30,618 nucleotides of DNA. It comes from a virus. Numbering within the stretch: the stretch's first letter is position 1; each line of letters opens with the position of its first letter. The stretch covers positions 1-30,618 of the IMG/VR virus record IMGVR_UViG_3300050138_000194; one strand, 5' to 3'. Under the pieces are notes generated by a model. That model was not told the origin of the DNA, ran no database searches, and saw only the letters and a list, made by a program, of their open reading frames with translations. The translations under genes were made by a program, and so were the position numbers. Shown here one piece after another: positions 28,734-30,618 of this stretch.

Positions 28734-30618
28734 TGGGAGCAAGTTTTTTACAATTTATAGGTAAAGGTGCTTTGCCGACTCCACCACTAGCACCAACTAC
28801 CGCACCGACTAATATCTTGCCACCAAGCAAGAGTCCTTTTAATCCCAACACTCCGAATAGCCAGTTTGTAAATCCTAATGCCCCACAACCAGGAACGACT
28901 ACTGCAAGTAAATTTATGGGCAGTTTAATTCCAGCAGCGGGACAAGTAGGAATGGATATTGCCACCGCTATACCAAAAGCAGTCCAATTTGCAGGGACAA
29001 GAATAGCCCAAGGTGCGGTTCAGACAGCCAATGAATTTCAAAACCCTGGTTCAGACACTCCTGTTGATACAGGCAACCCGCAAAGAGCAAACGCAGGTGG
29101 GACAGCAACACCTTTACCGCCAACCCTACCGCCTGCATCTGTAAATACTAGCAATAGCGAAGCAAATATCAACAAACCACAAACCGTATTGCCACAAAAT
29201 ATAGGTGGGACAGTTGAGCCACAACAACAGGGAACAGAAGGATTAAAACAAATTGGCGGACAGGCTTTAGGAGCCGCTAATGCTGTTGGCGAGGGTGCTA
29301 TGATAGAAAATCCCATACAGACAGTTCAAGGAATTAAGACCGCTTTTCAGAATGTTATTGGCGACACTGCCTCTAAATTAGGCATAAATTTAAGTACGCA
29401 GGATATAACAGACCTTGCGGATAATATCAGCAGTAAAGTAAGTGATATAAAATCTTCGCTTCCCTCAATGGAAGATGTTAAGGCTAAATTAAACGAACCT
29501 GTTTTTGGCACACAAGTAACACCTAAAATAAGTCCTGAAATGCAGAATGCTCAGGGTGATATTACCCAAACCCAAGGAGAATTGAATCAAGCCCAAACTG
29601 AAGCACAAACCGCACAGCAAGCACGAAGTTCTGTTGTCCAGCCAGCCGTAACCGGAGCAGGGGATATACAAACAGGTCTTAAAGGTGCAAAGGCTGAAAT
29701 GGGGGCAAATTTTGGCAATGCCGCAACACAAGTAGAACAGGTAGACCCAAATTTAAGGCTTAATTTAACCAATGAACAATTAAATGCTTTAAATGACTTA
29801 AAACAGGGAAAGAATTTTGCTTTGCCTGATAATTTAGATATAGAAAAAAACCCTACAGCAATGGTAGGCGGCAAGGCTCTTGATTTAAGTCAGATGAATC
29901 CTAAAATTGCAGCACAAATTCAAAGCCAATTAGGGACTATGGGGAACGAAACAGCGACATCTTTAACTCCTACTCAAGCACAAGATTTAATTACCCGTTT
30001 GAATGGAAGTACCTACAAAGAAGTTGGTGGTACTTTGCAAGTTGACCAGCAAAGGGTTGCCTTAACTAATGAAATTAAAGACGCAGCACAATCTGCTTTT
30101 GGGCATATTACAGATGCAAATGGTAATAGTATTTGGAACGAAGCATATCAGAACTATTCACAAGGCAGTAAAGCAATGCAAAGTTTTGAAAACTTACTAA
30201 ACATAAAAGCCAAAACTACTCCTGATGAAGTTATCTCAAATATTCTTAAACTAGATTCTCCCGAACAAAAATTGGTCTTACAGAATATGGTGGACACTCT
30301 TCAAAATTCACCAGCTAACCTTGATTTAACCGACCCCATAAAAACTATTCAAGATATTGCAGATAAACAAACTGCTTTAGATGAAGCTAACTCAGCTTTG
30401 TCAGATGCACAAAAAGCGGCTAATAAAGCTCAAAGAGCAAAAGACATTCTAACAATGAAAGAGCAAATAAAAAATTCTACCTGGAAAGGTAGAAATCCTG
30501 GACTAGCACAAATGGGTAGTTTTATGGCTCGGCGTGCGATTTGGGGTGTAACTGGCGGATTGATAATGAGTGTGTTTGTTTATGCTGCTGCTAGAAAATT
30601 ATTAAATGGAACAACAGT
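28733..30618 (+). CDS. large Gln/Ala-rich virion protein, 3' partial
   Basis: Open from ATG 28733 (overlapping the previous stop) to the right edge, 628 codons so far. A Pro/Thr-rich N-terminus (ALPTPPLAPTTAPTNILPPS) is followed by Gln/Asn-rich helical stretches (ITQTQGELNQAQTEAQTAQQ), a mixed middle (NGNSIWNEAYQNYSQGSKAM) and, near the edge, a coiled coil (ALDEANSALSDAQKAANKAQ) before a hydrophobic segment (AIWGVTGGLIMSVFVYAAAR) that may enter a membrane. This fits a large ejection protein or tail tip that crosses the envelope. The C-terminus lies outside the window, so any enzymatic domain there cannot be judged. Confidence 0.6.
   Translation, partial: MGASFLQFIGKGALPTPPLAPTTAPTNILPPSKSPFNPNTPNSQFVNPNAPQPGTTTASKFMGSLIPAAGQVGMDIATAIPKAVQFAGTRIAQGAVQTANEFQNPGSDTPVDTGNPQRANAGGTATPLPPTLPPASVNTSNSEANINKPQTVLPQNIGGTVEPQQQGTEGLKQIGGQALGAANAVGEGAMIENPIQTVQGIKTAFQNVIGDTASKLGINLSTQDITDLADNISSKVSDIKSSLPSMEDVKAKLNEPVFGTQVTPKISPEMQNAQGDITQTQGELNQAQTEAQTAQQARSSVVQPAVTGAGDIQTGLKGAKAEMGANFGNAATQVEQVDPNLRLNLTNEQLNALNDLKQGKNFALPDNLDIEKNPTAMVGGKALDLSQMNPKIAAQIQSQLGTMGNETATSLTPTQAQDLITRLNGSTYKEVGGTLQVDQQRVALTNEIKDAAQSAFGHITDANGNSIWNEAYQNYSQGSKAMQSFENLLNIKAKTTPDEVISNILKLDSPEQKLVLQNMVDTLQNSPANLDLTDPIKTIQDIADKQTALDEANSALSDAQKAANKAQRAKDILTMKEQIKNSTWKGRNPGLAQMGSFMARRAIWGVTGGLIMSVFVYAAARKLLNGTT

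Noticed and set aside
1-30618. Alternative genetic code (recoded TAG or TGA), as in some environmental phages
   Set aside because: TAA, TAG and TGA all end well-supported genes at expected lengths, and the terminase, portal and coat genes read through without internal stops.

Overview
This window looks like part of the genome of a tailed double-stranded DNA bacteriophage. The phage is most likely short-tailed: it has a P22-type portal, scaffold, coat and adaptor series and no tape-measure or tail-sheath gene in view. Almost everything is coded on the plus strand with tight overlaps (ATGA, TAATG). The code is standard, since TAA, TAG and TGA all end clear genes. The base composition is AT-rich. 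AAGGAG-type ribosome sites, near-consensus TTGACA/TATAAT promoters and TTATNCACA DnaA boxes point to an ordinary bacterial host that I cannot name. No tRNA, integrase or repressor was recognised.

Layout. (1) 1-2340: the end of a late region, with a lysin-like CHAP/HExxH protein cut by the window edge, a one-span membrane protein (holin candidate), an HNH-AP2 homing endonuclease on the minus strand and two zinc-ribbon proteins, closed by a terminator at 2390-2418. (2) 2446-3358: a replication locus made of a DnaA box abutting a consensus promoter, an RNA of about 100 nt predicted to fold into a pseudoknot that starts at the expected +1, and a lambda-O-like initiator gene holding four 18-bp direct iterons plus two inverted copies. 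(3) 3310-13375: about 30 small early genes. Many are joined by a repeated stop-start linker of about 28 bp. Recognisable members are a PD-(D/E)XK-like protein, a GNAT-like protein, a single-strand-annealing-type recombination protein, a zinc-finger protein with homing-endonuclease-type repeats, a Ser/Ala/Trp/Glu repeat protein, a NinG-like HNH protein, and an HNH-AP2 element that interrupts a gene and appears to be followed by a substitute 5' end for it. (4) 13396-30618: a late promoter, then packaging genes (small and large terminase), portal, scaffold, coat, head-tail adaptor, a large tail protein, a fibre-like protein and two Ala/Gln-rich, possibly injected, proteins. The last one runs off the window.

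How it fits together. The promoter at 2455 would drive replication and the small early genes. The promoter at 13396 would drive packaging and structure genes, with the order wrapping round to lysis at the window start. No DNA polymerase, helicase or primase is seen, so the initiator probably recruits the host replisome (or those genes lie outside the window). Four HNH genes in four places show heavy homing-endonuclease traffic. The least explained parts are the pseudoknot/iteron locus, the linker repeats, the structured leader before the scaffold gene, and the hairpin that sequesters the coat-gene ribosome site.
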